A stretch of DNA of 64,000 nt, taken from contig NZ_BBWU01000019.1 in NCBI RefSeq assembly GCF_000974765.1, forward strand, positions 1 through 64,000, in the 5' to 3' direction. Positions 8,559 through 19,567 of this stretch are shown here, one piece after another. Position numbers and translations under genes: made by a program. The notes under the pieces are model-generated. The model saw only the letters and a program-made list of their open reading frames with translations, was not told where the DNA came from and did no database searches. The stretch's first letter is position 1. Each line of letters begins with the position of its first letter. Source of the stretch: Sphingomonas changbaiensis NBRC 104936. Its GTDB lineage: Bacteria; Pseudomonadota; Alphaproteobacteria; Sphingomonadales; Sphingomonadaceae.

Positions 8559-9359
8559 CTATGCGCCGGTAAAGCGCGGCGGCCGCTTCTCCAGGAACGC
8601 GTCGATCGCCTCGTCATTGTCGCGCGTCGCATGCGCCAGCGACTGCATCGCGGCGGACATTTCGAGGATGTTGGCGAGCGTCGCGGTCTGGCCTTCACGC
8701 AGCAGCCTCCGGGTCATGCGCACCGCGTGCGGCGGGTTGGCAGCGATCTTGTCGGCGATCTCCCGTGCCGCCGCCATCAGCTCTCCGCCAGGCACGACGC
8801 GCGACACCAGCCCGATCCTGAGCGCCTCGTCCGCGCCGATCGTCTCGCCGGTCAGCGCCAACTCGGTCGCCTTCGAAAAGCCGACGATCCGCGGCAGCAG
8901 CCAGGCGCCGCCATCGCCCGGAACGATCCCGACCTTCACGAAACTTTCCGCAAATATAGCGTTTTCCGCGGCGATCCTTATATCGCACATGCAGGCGAGA
9001 TCGAGGCCGGCGCCGATCGCGGGGCCATTCACGGCCGCGATCACCGGGACTTCCAGCGCATGAAACAGCAACGGCAGCCGCTGGATGCCCTCGCGGTAAT
9101 TGCGTCGTGTCTGCGCGGGCAGCGGCGCGCGCAGGCCGCTCCCCGCCTTCATCGCCTTCAAGTCGCCGCCGGAGGAAAAGGCGGAGCCCGCGCCGGTCAG
9201 GATCACCGCACGGACGCCGATATCCGCATCGGCAGCAAGCAGCGCGCGTTCGAGCGCGTCGATCACCGCCGGGTCGGAGACCGGGTTGCGTTTGTCGGGC
9301 AGATTGAGCGTGACGGTCAGAATCGAACCGTCGCGCGTGCAGAGGATCGGATCGGTCAT
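8559..9359 (-). CDS. Enoyl-CoA hydratase/isomerase (crotonase family)
   Basis: 266-residue crotonase-fold protein. It has the CoA oxyanion-hole loops AFSSGGDLKAM and AAVNGPAIGAGLDLACMCD, and a C-terminal FLEKRPPRFTG. Where hydratases usually show a PE pair before the IxxG loop, this one reads ESFVKVGIVPGDGG, the same ESF pattern as the PaaG-type protein elsewhere in the window. Isomerase or another crotonase chemistry is therefore as likely as hydration. It is the first gene of a three-gene minus-strand operon with two acyl-CoA dehydrogenase subunits, suggesting a beta-oxidation-like route for an unidentified acid. Confidence 0.87.
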   Translation of the reverse strand: MTDPILCTRDGSILTVTLNLPDKRNPVSDPAVIDALERALLAADADIGVRAVILTGAGSAFSSGGDLKAMKAGSGLRAPLPAQTRRNYREGIQRLPLLFHALEVPVIAAVNGPAIGAGLDLACMCDIRIAAENAIFAESFVKVGIVPGDGGAWLLPRIVGFSKATELALTGETIGADEALRIGLVSRVVPGGELMAAAREIADKIAANPPHAVRMTRRLLREGQTATLANILEMSAAMQSLAHATRDNDEAIDAFLEKRPPRFTGA

Positions 9360-9402
9360 GCCGCCCAGGCTTGCACGCTTGGGCGCACTTGACCAGCGGC
9401 GT

Positions 9403-9645
9403 CTATCTCGGCGCCTTGTCCTTGTCTGCGTCTGCCTGGACGTAGCTGCACACCCGGTGTCGCGACGCGAGCGTGTTCACGCGCGGATCCATCTCCGTAT
9501 GGCACACCCGCTTCATCTTCGGCGCGGGCGGCGTCGCGTCAGCCGTTTCCTCCGGCTGGGCGGCTGGCGCCGCGGCCGGTTCAGCCGTCGTGTTCGTCTG
9601 GACTGGAGCGGCCGCCTGCAACAACGCCAATGCGAATAAAATCAT
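9403..9645 (-). CDS. Small exported cysteine-pair protein of unknown function
   Basis: 80 residues starting with a hydrophobic stretch (MILFALALLQAAAPVQ) that looks like a short signal peptide. An Ala/Pro/Thr-rich linker follows, and then KMKRVCHTEMDPRVNTLASR, HRVC: two cysteines 19 residues apart that could form a disulfide in the periplasm. The ATG was chosen over an upstream frame because GGGGAAGTG precedes it and the signal-like sequence begins there. Small proteins with a VC...RVC pair are frequent in sphingomonads but I know no function. It lies between ppc and the crotonase operon on the same strand. Confidence 0.7.
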   Translation of the reverse strand: MILFALALLQAAAPVQTNTTAEPAAAPAAQPEETADATPPAPKMKRVCHTEMDPRVNTLASRHRVCSYVQADADKDKAPR

Positions 9646-9728
9646 CGTCACTTCCCCATCATTCCCGCCGGACAGACTTTCAAAAGCCGGCCGGCACGGC
9701 AAGCCCCTTTTCAAAGAAACGCGAGCGA

Positions 9729-12395
<2,667 letters not shown>

Positions 12396-12497
12396 GCCGG
12401 GGCCCTCAGAAAGCGAAAGGCATAACGGCGTTGCATTCCGATGCGAACCATTTCGCGTCCGCCGTGTTTAACCTGTGTTCACAATCGGGAGCGGTCC

Positions 12498-14960
12498 ATG
12501 ACGACTGAGGCTGATGCGCGCGAACATGCAGCGCGGCCGAGACGATCCCTGCTGCTGATGGTCCTTGCTGTTGTCCTGGCGCTGCTGGGGCTTGCGGTGG
12601 GCATCGGCGGCGCGTGGCTCGTGGCGCTGGGCGGCAGCCTTTATTACCTGATTGCGGGCCTCGCCCTGATCGGCTGCGCCGTCCTGCTCTGGCAGCGCCG
12701 CCCGGCCGCCCTCTGGCTCTACGCGCTGCTCCTTGTCGGCACGATGATCTGGGCGCTCGCCGAAGTGGGGCTCGACTTCTGGCAGCTCGCCCCGCGCGGC
12801 GACCTGCTGGTGATCCTGGCCATCCTACTCGCTTTGCCCTGGGTCGTTCGGCGCCTGGAGCGGACGGCGCGCTGGCCCGGGCCCGCATGGCCCCTGGTCG
12901 GCGCGATCGGGCTGGCGGTGCTGGTCGCGATCGTCGCCGCGTTCGGCAATCCGCACGATCTGGACGGCACGCTGCCGGGTCCGCGCGCGACTTTGGCGGC
13001 GAGCCTGTACGGCAACGTGCCGCAACAGGACTGGACGGCCTATGGCCGGTCCTGGCGCGGGGATCGCTGGTCGCCGCTGAACCAGATCCGGCCGGACAAT
13101 GCCGGCAAGCTCGAAAAGGCATGGGAATTCCACACCGGCGACATGAAGCGGCCGGGCGACCCCGACGAGTTCACTTATGAAGTGACGCCGATCAAGGTCG
13201 GCGGCCTCGTCTATTTCTGCTCGCCGCACAACATCGTGTTCGCGGTCGATGCAGAGACGGGCAAGCAGGTCTGGCGTTTCGATCCGCACATCATAGACAG
13301 CAAGCAGATGCAGCACCTGACCTGTCGCGGCGTTTCCTATCATTCGGCGGCGATGCCCGGCGCTTCGCGTGCGCCGAATGGCGAGTGCCCGGAGCGGATC
13401 ATCATGGGCACCAACGATGCCCGGCTGATCGCGCTGGACGCCCGCACCGGGCAGCCGTGCCGCAGCTTCGGCAATAACGGGCAGGTCAATCTCTGGCCCG
13501 GCGCGCCCGATTGGCAGCGCGGCTGGTGGCAGGTCACCTCGCCGCCGGTGATCGCGCACAATCTGGCGATCCTGGGCGGCGCCGTCTTCGACAACAAGTC
13601 GAACTTCATGCCCTCGGGCGTGATCCGCGCCTATGACGTGGTGACGGGAAGGCCGGTCTGGAGCTTCGATCCGGGCAACCCGAACGATACGTCGCCGCAG
13701 CCGCCGGGAACGGGCCGCTACGTGCCCTCGACGCCCAACAGCTGGACGATTGCCGCCGCCGACGAAGCCTTAGGCCTCGTCTACATCCCGACCGGCATGG
13801 CCGCGGTCGATCAATGGGGCGGCCGCCGCACGCCGGAGACGGAGCGGTTCTCGTCGGCGATCATCGCGCTGGACATCGATACCGGACGCCCGCGCTGGGT
13901 CCATCAGACCGTGCACCATGACTTGTGGGATATGGATGTGCCGGCGCAGCCTGCGCTGGTCGATCTGGAGCTGCCCGGCCGCGGCCGGGTCCCTGCGCTG
14001 GTGCAGTCGACCAAGACCGGCAACATCTTCGTGCTGGACCGCCGCACCGGCCAGCCGGTTTTCCCGGTTCAGGAGCGGCCTGTCCCCGGCGATCCGGCAC
14101 CGGGCGACCGCCTCTCCCCCACCCAGCCCTTTTCGAGCGTGAGCTTCATGCCGGCCAAGCGCGTCACGGGCGCGGACATGTGGGGCGCGACGATGCTCGA
14201 CCAATTGGTCTGCCGGATCGCGTTTCACCGGCTGCGCTACGAGGGGCCGTTCACGCCGCCCTCGACCCAGGGTTCGCTCGTCTTCCCCGGCAATTTCGGG
14301 GTGATGGACTGGGGCGGCATGGCGATCGACCCGATCCGGATGATCGCCTTCGCCCATCCCAATTACATGGCTTTCGTCGATCGCCTGATTCCGCAAAAGC
14401 CGGTCCTGCCGCGCGATACGCGATCGATGCCGCCGGAACTGCAAGGACAGACCGGTCCGGCCGGCGGCTCGGACATGAAAGGCTCCAATATCAAGGGCTA
14501 CAATCCGAATTACGGCGCCCCCTTCGCCGTCGCGCTGAACCCGTTCCTGTCGCCGATCGGGCTGCCCTGCCAGGCGCCGCCCTGGGGGTATGTCGCCGGG
14601 CTGGACCTCGTGTCCGGCAAGGTCGCGTGGCAGCATCGCAACGGCACGATCCGCGACGAAAGCCCGATCCCGGTGCCGTTCAAGCTGGGCGTGCCGTCGC
14701 TCGGTGGACCGATGGTGACGGCCGGCGGCGTCGCGTTCATGGGTTCGGCGCTCGATTACTACCTGCGCGCCTATGATACCGCGACCGGCAAGGTGCTGTG
14801 GAAGGCGCGGCTGCCGGCCGGCGGCCAGGCGACGCCGATGAGCTATTGGTCGGCGGCGAGCGGGCGGCAGTTCGTCGTGATCGCTGCCGGCGGGCACGGC
14901 ACGCTCGGCACGGCAGCGGGCGATTCGATCGTCGCCTATGCGCTGCCGAAAGGAACGTGA
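12498..14960 (+). CDS. gcd: Membrane-bound PQQ-dependent dehydrogenase (glucose/quinate/shikimate family)
   Basis: 820 residues. The N-terminal 140 residues form about five membrane helices (SLLLMVLAVVLALLGLAVGI and following), the anchor that passes electrons to ubiquinone. The rest is a periplasmic eight-bladed quinoprotein propeller with repeated PQQ-blade signatures (AVDAETGKQVWRFD, ALDARTGQPCRSFG, AYDVVTGRPVWSFD, VLDRRTGQPVFPV, AYDTATGKVLWKARLPAGG). VHHDLWDMD and the CQAPPWGYVAGLDL region are also present. It oxidises an aldose or cyclic polyol at the outer face of the inner membrane; glucose to gluconolactone is the commonest case, quinate/shikimate the alternative. The start after CGGGAGCGG fits. 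No PQQ biosynthesis genes are in the window. Confidence 0.92.
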   Translation: MTTEADAREHAARPRRSLLLMVLAVVLALLGLAVGIGGAWLVALGGSLYYLIAGLALIGCAVLLWQRRPAALWLYALLLVGTMIWALAEVGLDFWQLAPRGDLLVILAILLALPWVVRRLERTARWPGPAWPLVGAIGLAVLVAIVAAFGNPHDLDGTLPGPRATLAASLYGNVPQQDWTAYGRSWRGDRWSPLNQIRPDNAGKLEKAWEFHTGDMKRPGDPDEFTYEVTPIKVGGLVYFCSPHNIVFAVDAETGKQVWRFDPHIIDSKQMQHLTCRGVSYHSAAMPGASRAPNGECPERIIMGTNDARLIALDARTGQPCRSFGNNGQVNLWPGAPDWQRGWWQVTSPPVIAHNLAILGGAVFDNKSNFMPSGVIRAYDVVTGRPVWSFDPGNPNDTSPQPPGTGRYVPSTPNSWTIAAADEALGLVYIPTGMAAVDQWGGRRTPETERFSSAIIALDIDTGRPRWVHQTVHHDLWDMDVPAQPALVDLELPGRGRVPALVQSTKTGNIFVLDRRTGQPVFPVQERPVPGDPAPGDRLSPTQPFSSVSFMPAKRVTGADMWGATMLDQLVCRIAFHRLRYEGPFTPPSTQGSLVFPGNFGVMDWGGMAIDPIRMIAFAHPNYMAFVDRLIPQKPVLPRDTRSMPPELQGQTGPAGGSDMKGSNIKGYNPNYGAPFAVALNPFLSPIGLPCQAPPWGYVAGLDLVSGKVAWQHRNGTIRDESPIPVPFKLGVPSLGGPMVTAGGVAFMGSALDYYLRAYDTATGKVLWKARLPAGGQATPMSYWSAASGRQFVVIAAGGHGTLGTAAGDSIVAYALPKGT

Positions 14961-15001
14961 GTACGTTTGGACTAAAGCGAGCCGCATGATACGCGCATGC
15001 G

Positions 15002-17218
15002 ATGCAGCGTAGCCGCCGCGACCTTATCCCGTTGCTCGTGTTTCTGCTGGGCCTCGCGGCATCGCTGGCCGCGGCGGCGGCCGTATCGCACGCCGAAGCG
15101 GCGCGGCGTTCGGCCCGGTTCGAGGCGCTGGCCGACAACGCCGTCGGCGCAATCAACGCACGCATGCTGGCGCAGCTCACTCTGCTTCGTGCGACCGCCG
15201 GCTTCTTCAAGGCATCGGATGACGTCCGGTCCGACGAGTTCCGGAACTTCGTCGCCCGGCTTCGTCTCGATCGCTATTATCCCGGCGTGCTGGGCATCGG
15301 CTATGCAGCCTATCTGCCCGACAAGGCGCGGGTGGCCGCCTTCGAGCGTCAGGCGTCCGCACTCGGCTTTCCCGATCTAAGGGTGTGGCCGCCCGGCACG
15401 CGGCGGGATTACTCGGCGATCGAGTATCTGGAGCCGCTCGATCGACGCAACCGCTCCGCGATCGGCTACGACATGTTGAGCGAACCAACCCGCCGCGAAG
15501 CCATGGACGCCGCCCGCAAAGGAAATACGGCCCGCGTCAGCGGCCGAGTCCGGCTGGTGCAGGAAATCGACCCGGTCAAGCAGCCGGGATTCCTGATCTA
15601 TCTCGCTTTGTTCGACAATGGCGGCAGCGGCGCGGAGCCGCGGCATTTGCTGGGATGGGTGTACAGCCCATTGCGCGCCTATGATCTGTTCAACGCCACT
15701 TTTGCGGGCAACGATTTGTCGCAACTGACCGTCGAAATCTTTGATGTCGCCGCGAACGAAGACCAGCTGCTGTTCCGCAGCGGCCCGGTGCAGGCCCGGC
15801 CGTCGGTCCAGCGCATCCGACGCATCGATACCGTCGGACGAACCTGGATCGTCCGGCTGACCTCGACGCCCCGATTCGATCAGGCGGAGACGTTTCCGTT
15901 GCCGATCGTCGTCGCCGGCGGCGGCGCACTGATCAGCCTGCTGGTCGCGATCCTGATGCTGCAGCAGCAGCGCGCCACCGCGCGGACCGAAGACGAAGTA
16001 GCGCTGCGTACCGCCGAACTGCGCGACGCCAATGCGCGACTCATCGACGAAGGCAGCGCGCGCGCCGAAGCCGAAGCGCAGGTGCGCCAGATGCAGAAAA
16101 TGGAGGCGATCGGTCAGCTCACAGGCGGTATCGCGCATGACTTCAACAACATGCTCGCGATCATCATCGGCAATATCGATCTCGCCGAACGGCGGGCGGA
16201 CGATCCGGACCGGGTCCGCCGCGCCGTCGGCCATGCGCGCGAAGGCGCCATACGCGCCGCGCAGCTAACGCAGCGGCTGCTCGCCTTCGGCCGGCGCCAG
16301 CCGCTCGCCCCGCGCGCCATGGACGCCAATGCCCTCATCCTTGGCATGGCCGAATTGCTGCACCGCGCGCTGGGCAAGGGAATCCGGCTGGAGACAGTGC
16401 TGGCGGACGGCTTGTGGCGCTGCTTCGCCGACCCGGCCCAGCTTGAAAACGCGATCGTCAATCTCGCGATCAATGCGCGCGACGCGACTCCGGACGGCGG
16501 CACGGTGACGATCGCCACCGCCAATCTGCGCCGCAGCGCCGACACGCCCGCCGGATCGAGCTCGGCGAGCGACTTTGTCTCGATCACCGTCCGCGACACC
16601 GGGCACGGCATGCCCGAAGAGGTCGCCGCGCGGGCGTTCGAACCGTTCTTCACGACCAAGGACGTCGGCCGCGGCACCGGCCTTGGCCTGAGCCAGGTTT
16701 ATGGTTTCGTGACGCAATCGGGCGGCACGCTCGAGCTGATCTCCGCACCCGAGCGCGGCACGACCATCGTCATCCTGTTGCCGCGCGACCAGAAAAGCGA
16801 GGCCTCGCCTCCCGAAGCCCCGGCTCGGGATGAAGGCGTGCCGACCGGCCGTGCCGACGAAGTGATCCTGGTCGTCGAAGACGAAGACCAGGTTCGCCGC
16901 ATCACCGTCGAGACGCTCTGCGAACTTGGCTACTCCGTTCTCGAAGCCAGTGGCGGCGAGGAAGCCCTCTCCGTCATCGAGAAGAAGCCGGAGATCGCGC
17001 TGCTGCTGACCGACATCGTCATGCCCGGCATGAATGGCCGCCGGCTCGCGAGCCTGGTCCGGCAGCAGCGTCCCGAACTGCCGATCCTGTACGCGACCGG
17101 CTATGCCCCGGAGGAACTACGCGGCAGCGACGAGGATGACGGCGACATCCCGACGCTCCGGAAGCCATTCCAGGCCGGCCAGGTCGCGCGCGCCGTCCGG
17201 CAAGCCTTGGACGGCTAA
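15002..17218 (+). CDS. CHASE-domain hybrid sensor histidine kinase with receiver domain
   Basis: 738-residue inner-membrane sensor. TM1 is at about residues 8-28. A periplasmic CHASE domain spans roughly 70-290 (GIGYAAYLPD, AIEYLEPLDRRNRSAIGYDM), and TM2 is near 300-322. A short coiled coil precedes a HisKA-type domain with phospho-accepting His near 378 in GGIAHDFNNML. The HATPase has N-box NLAINARDA, DTGHGMPEEV and GRGTGLGLSQVYG. A C-terminal receiver has the phospho-acceptor Asp near 670 in LLLTDIVMPG. No output domain or separate regulator is adjacent, so the final target is unknown. The preceding gene is the PQQ dehydrogenase about 40 bases upstream, and the next gene starts right after the stop. 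Confidence 0.9.
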   Translation: MQRSRRDLIPLLVFLLGLAASLAAAAAVSHAEAARRSARFEALADNAVGAINARMLAQLTLLRATAGFFKASDDVRSDEFRNFVARLRLDRYYPGVLGIGYAAYLPDKARVAAFERQASALGFPDLRVWPPGTRRDYSAIEYLEPLDRRNRSAIGYDMLSEPTRREAMDAARKGNTARVSGRVRLVQEIDPVKQPGFLIYLALFDNGGSGAEPRHLLGWVYSPLRAYDLFNATFAGNDLSQLTVEIFDVAANEDQLLFRSGPVQARPSVQRIRRIDTVGRTWIVRLTSTPRFDQAETFPLPIVVAGGGALISLLVAILMLQQQRATARTEDEVALRTAELRDANARLIDEGSARAEAEAQVRQMQKMEAIGQLTGGIAHDFNNMLAIIIGNIDLAERRADDPDRVRRAVGHAREGAIRAAQLTQRLLAFGRRQPLAPRAMDANALILGMAELLHRALGKGIRLETVLADGLWRCFADPAQLENAIVNLAINARDATPDGGTVTIATANLRRSADTPAGSSSASDFVSITVRDTGHGMPEEVAARAFEPFFTTKDVGRGTGLGLSQVYGFVTQSGGTLELISAPERGTTIVILLPRDQKSEASPPEAPARDEGVPTGRADEVILVVEDEDQVRRITVETLCELGYSVLEASGGEEALSVIEKKPEIALLLTDIVMPGMNGRRLASLVRQQRPELPILYATGYAPEELRGSDEDDGDIPTLRKPFQAGQVARAVRQALDG

Positions 17219-17219
17219 G

Positions 17220-18224
17220 ATGCGCGCCTTCTTCGATCCCCGCCAATTGCGCCATGCCCCGGTGGCGGAGCTGCACAACGGGGCGTTCACCGCCTATCAG
17301 GAAACGCCGGATCGGGCCGAATCCATTCTGCGCGTAATCGCCCAAACCGAACGCCCGGCAGATCGCGGCGAGGCGCCGATCCTGGCGGTCCACAGCGCCG
17401 ACTATGTCGATTTCCTGAAGTCCGCGCACGCGCTCTGGCGCGAGGCTGGACGCGACGGCGATCCGATTCCCTATGCCTGGCCGATCGTCGGCCGCAGGCC
17501 CTTGCGGCTGAACCGGATCGACGCGCTGCTCGGCCAATTCAGCTTCGACGCGACGACGCCGATCGCGGAAGGGACGTGGGACGCGGTCTATTGGAACGCA
17601 CAGACGGCCGTGGCCGCCGCCGACGCGGTGCTGACGGGCGAGCGCGCTGCCTTCGCGCTCTGCCGGCCGCCCGGCCACCATTCGGGTGCCGATTATTTCG
17701 GCGGCTATTGCCATCTGAACGTGGCCGCGATCGCTGCACAGCGGGCGCGCGATGCGGGCGTGAAGCGCGTCGCGATCCTCGACATCGATTATCACCACGG
17801 GAACGGCACGCAGGACATATTCTGGGAACGCGGCGACGTGTTCTACGCCTCTGTCCACGCCGATCCCGCGACCGATTACCCCTTCTATTGGGGGCACGCG
17901 GACGAGATCGGCGGCGGCCCGGGCGAAGGCGCCACGCTCAATTTGCCTTTGGCTCGCGGGGCGCGGCTGGCGGAGTTTCGCGCGGCCCAGGCGCGCGCGC
18001 TTGCTGCGATCCGGGCGTTCGATCCGGGCCTGCTGGTCGTCAGCTTCGGCGCGGACACGTTCGAAGGCGATCCGATCTCATATTTCCAGCTGACGACCGA
18101 GGATTACCGGACACTCGCCGGCGACATCGCGGCTGTGGGGCTGCCGACGGTGATCGTCCAGGAAGGCGGCTATGCGACGGCGGCGCTGGGGTCGAACGTG
18201 CGCAGTTTCCTGAGCGGGCTTTAG
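17220..18224 (+). CDS. Histone-deacetylase-fold hydrolase, acetylpolyamine amidohydrolase-like
   Basis: 334-residue zinc hydrolase of the arginase/HDAC superfamily. The tandem histidines RPPGHHSG lie near residue 150, and metal ligands are expected in ILDIDYHHGNG (near 187) and SFGADTFEGDP (near 276). The C-terminal VIVQEGGYA supplies the catalytic-loop glycine/tyrosine region. Bacterial members of this branch deacetylate acetylpolyamines or small acylamides rather than proteins. The ATG lies one base after the kinase stop, so co-transcription with the sensor is likely although a functional link is not evident. Confidence 0.88.
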   Translation: MRAFFDPRQLRHAPVAELHNGAFTAYQETPDRAESILRVIAQTERPADRGEAPILAVHSADYVDFLKSAHALWREAGRDGDPIPYAWPIVGRRPLRLNRIDALLGQFSFDATTPIAEGTWDAVYWNAQTAVAAADAVLTGERAAFALCRPPGHHSGADYFGGYCHLNVAAIAAQRARDAGVKRVAILDIDYHHGNGTQDIFWERGDVFYASVHADPATDYPFYWGHADEIGGGPGEGATLNLPLARGARLAEFRAAQARALAAIRAFDPGLLVVSFGADTFEGDPISYFQLTTEDYRTLAGDIAAVGLPTVIVQEGGYATAALGSNVRSFLSGL

Positions 18225-18241
18225 CGTAGCCTGCAACCGAT

Positions 18242-18325
18242 CGCTCGTCCCGAGCGGAGCGCGCAGCGCGAAGTCGAGAGGCGCAGGCTTCGAGCAACGC
18301 CCCTCGACTTCGCTCGGGACGAGCG
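18242..18325. repeat. Intergenic palindromic repeat between convergent genes
   Basis: Long imperfect inverted repeat. CGCTCGTCCCGAGCG and CGAAGTCGAGAGG on the left pair with CCCCTCGACTTCG and CTCGGGACGAGCG on the right; a 12-base insertion interrupts the left arm. The core CTCGACTTCGCTCG is shared with the repeat inside paaD. Placed between convergent genes, it can also act as a bidirectional terminator. Confidence 0.7.
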
Positions 18326-18349
18326 GGGCCGGTTTGATCGCTAACCGCT

Positions 18350-19567
18350 CTAGCCGCTGAAGCTCTCCAGCGCCAGCACGAACGCGGTCAGCCACGCATT
18401 GGTCTGGTGCCCGTCGACGACGCGGTGGTCGATCGTCAGCGACACGAACGCCATCGGCCGGATCTGGATCGTGTCGACGCCGCCCACCTCGCGCACGACG
18501 ACGCGCTTTTCCAGCTTGCCGACACCGAGGATCGCCGATTGCGGCTGCTGGATGATGATCGGCGCCGCGACCAGCGATCCCGACACGCCGTGATTCGAAA
18601 TGGTGAAGGTGCCGTCCTTCATGTCGGCGGCCTTCAGCTGGCCCGAGCGGGCGCGCGCCGCCAAGTCGTGCAGCCGCGCGGCGATCCCCTGCAGCGACAG
18701 TTCCTGCGCGCGGTGGACGACCGGCACGACCAGGCCCTTGTCGCCAAGCGCGGTGCCGATGCCGATGTTCACGTCATCGAAGAGTTCGAGGTGATCGGCG
18801 TGCCAACGGCTGTTGATCGCGGGCGCGGCGCGCATCGCCTCGACGCAGGCGGCGACGATATAGGCCGTGTAGGTCAGCGAAATGCCGTCGCGCTCATAGG
18901 CCGCCTTGTGCTTCGCCCGGTGCGCGATGATCGCGCTGAAATCGGCCTCGAACACGGCCGTGACATGCGGCGCCGTCGTGACGCTCGCCAGCATGTTGTC
19001 GGCAATCAGACGGCGCATGCGATCATGCGGGACGATGCGGCTGCCGGACGAAGGCGCGGCGGCGCGTGCTGCGACATGCGCGTCTACATCGGCGCGCGTG
19101 ATGCGCCCGGCTTTGCCGGTGCCGCGGATGACGGCAGGATCGAGGTTGTGCTGGCACATCGCGCGGCGGACCGCCGGCGACAAGCGGTGTTCGCGGATTT
19201 GCTCTGTGCTGATCCCCCACTCCGTTCGGCCTGAGCTTGTCGAAGCCCTCCCTTGTTCTTGCGATACCGAAAAAAGAGAGGGGAGGGCTTCGACAGGCTC
19301 AGCCCGAACGGGTCTGTTGGTTCCGAGCGAAGCCCCGAGCCGCCCGAGCAATGCGCCCGGTTCCGCCTCCGCATCGCGCTCCAGCAGGATCTCCAGCAGC
19401 ACGCCGTCGGTGGGGGCCGGCACTTCGGTCGTGACCTTGTCGGTCTCGAGCTCGACCAGCGGTTCGTCGCGGCGCACGGTCTCGCCGACCGCCTTCAGCC
19501 AGCTGCGCACCACGGCCTTGGTGCCCTCCAGCTCGGCGGGCATCGTGATGTCGACCTTGCCGCTCAT
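18350..19567 (-). CDS. bkdB: 2-oxoacid dehydrogenase E2 (dihydrolipoamide acyltransferase)
   Basis: 405-residue E2 core protein that carries the acyl group on lipoate and transfers it to CoA. The N-terminal lipoyl domain has Lys44 in ELETDKVTTEV. A peripheral-subunit-binding domain starts near residue 129 (LSPAVRRAMCQHNLDPA), and the catalytic domain ends with the CAT-type motif DHRVVDGHQ near 384. The linker between lipoyl and binding domains contains about 30 residues (PVRAEPVEALPSL...GRASTSSGRTE) encoded by a large palindromic repeat inserted in frame. The ATG overlaps the E1 stop (TGATG). Substrate is branched-chain or aromatic 2-oxoacids by context; no E3 gene is nearby. Confidence 0.9.
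   Translation of the reverse strand: MSGKVDITMPAELEGTKAVVRSWLKAVGETVRRDEPLVELETDKVTTEVPAPTDGVLLEILLERDAEAEPGALLGRLGASLGTNRPVRAEPVEALPSLFSVSQEQGRASTSSGRTEWGISTEQIREHRLSPAVRRAMCQHNLDPAVIRGTGKAGRITRADVDAHVAARAAAPSSGSRIVPHDRMRRLIADNMLASVTTAPHVTAVFEADFSAIIAHRAKHKAAYERDGISLTYTAYIVAACVEAMRAAPAINSRWHADHLELFDDVNIGIGTALGDKGLVVPVVHRAQELSLQGIAARLHDLAARARSGQLKAADMKDGTFTISNHGVSGSLVAAPIIIQQPQSAILGVGKLEKRVVVREVGGVDTIQIRPMAFVSLTIDHRVVDGHQTNAWLTAFVLALESFSG
19222..19311. repeat. Palindromic repeat inserted in frame in the E2 gene
   Basis: Near-perfect 31-bp inverted repeat (left arm 19222-19252, right arm 19281-19311, 28-base loop). The arm sequence runs CCGTTCGGCCTGAGCTTGTC then GAAGCCCTCCC on the left; the right arm is its complement with two changes. 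This is the widespread sphingomonad element recognisable as CCCGTTCGGGCTGAGCCTGT. It keeps the E2 reading frame open and is translated as linker. Confidence 0.85.
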
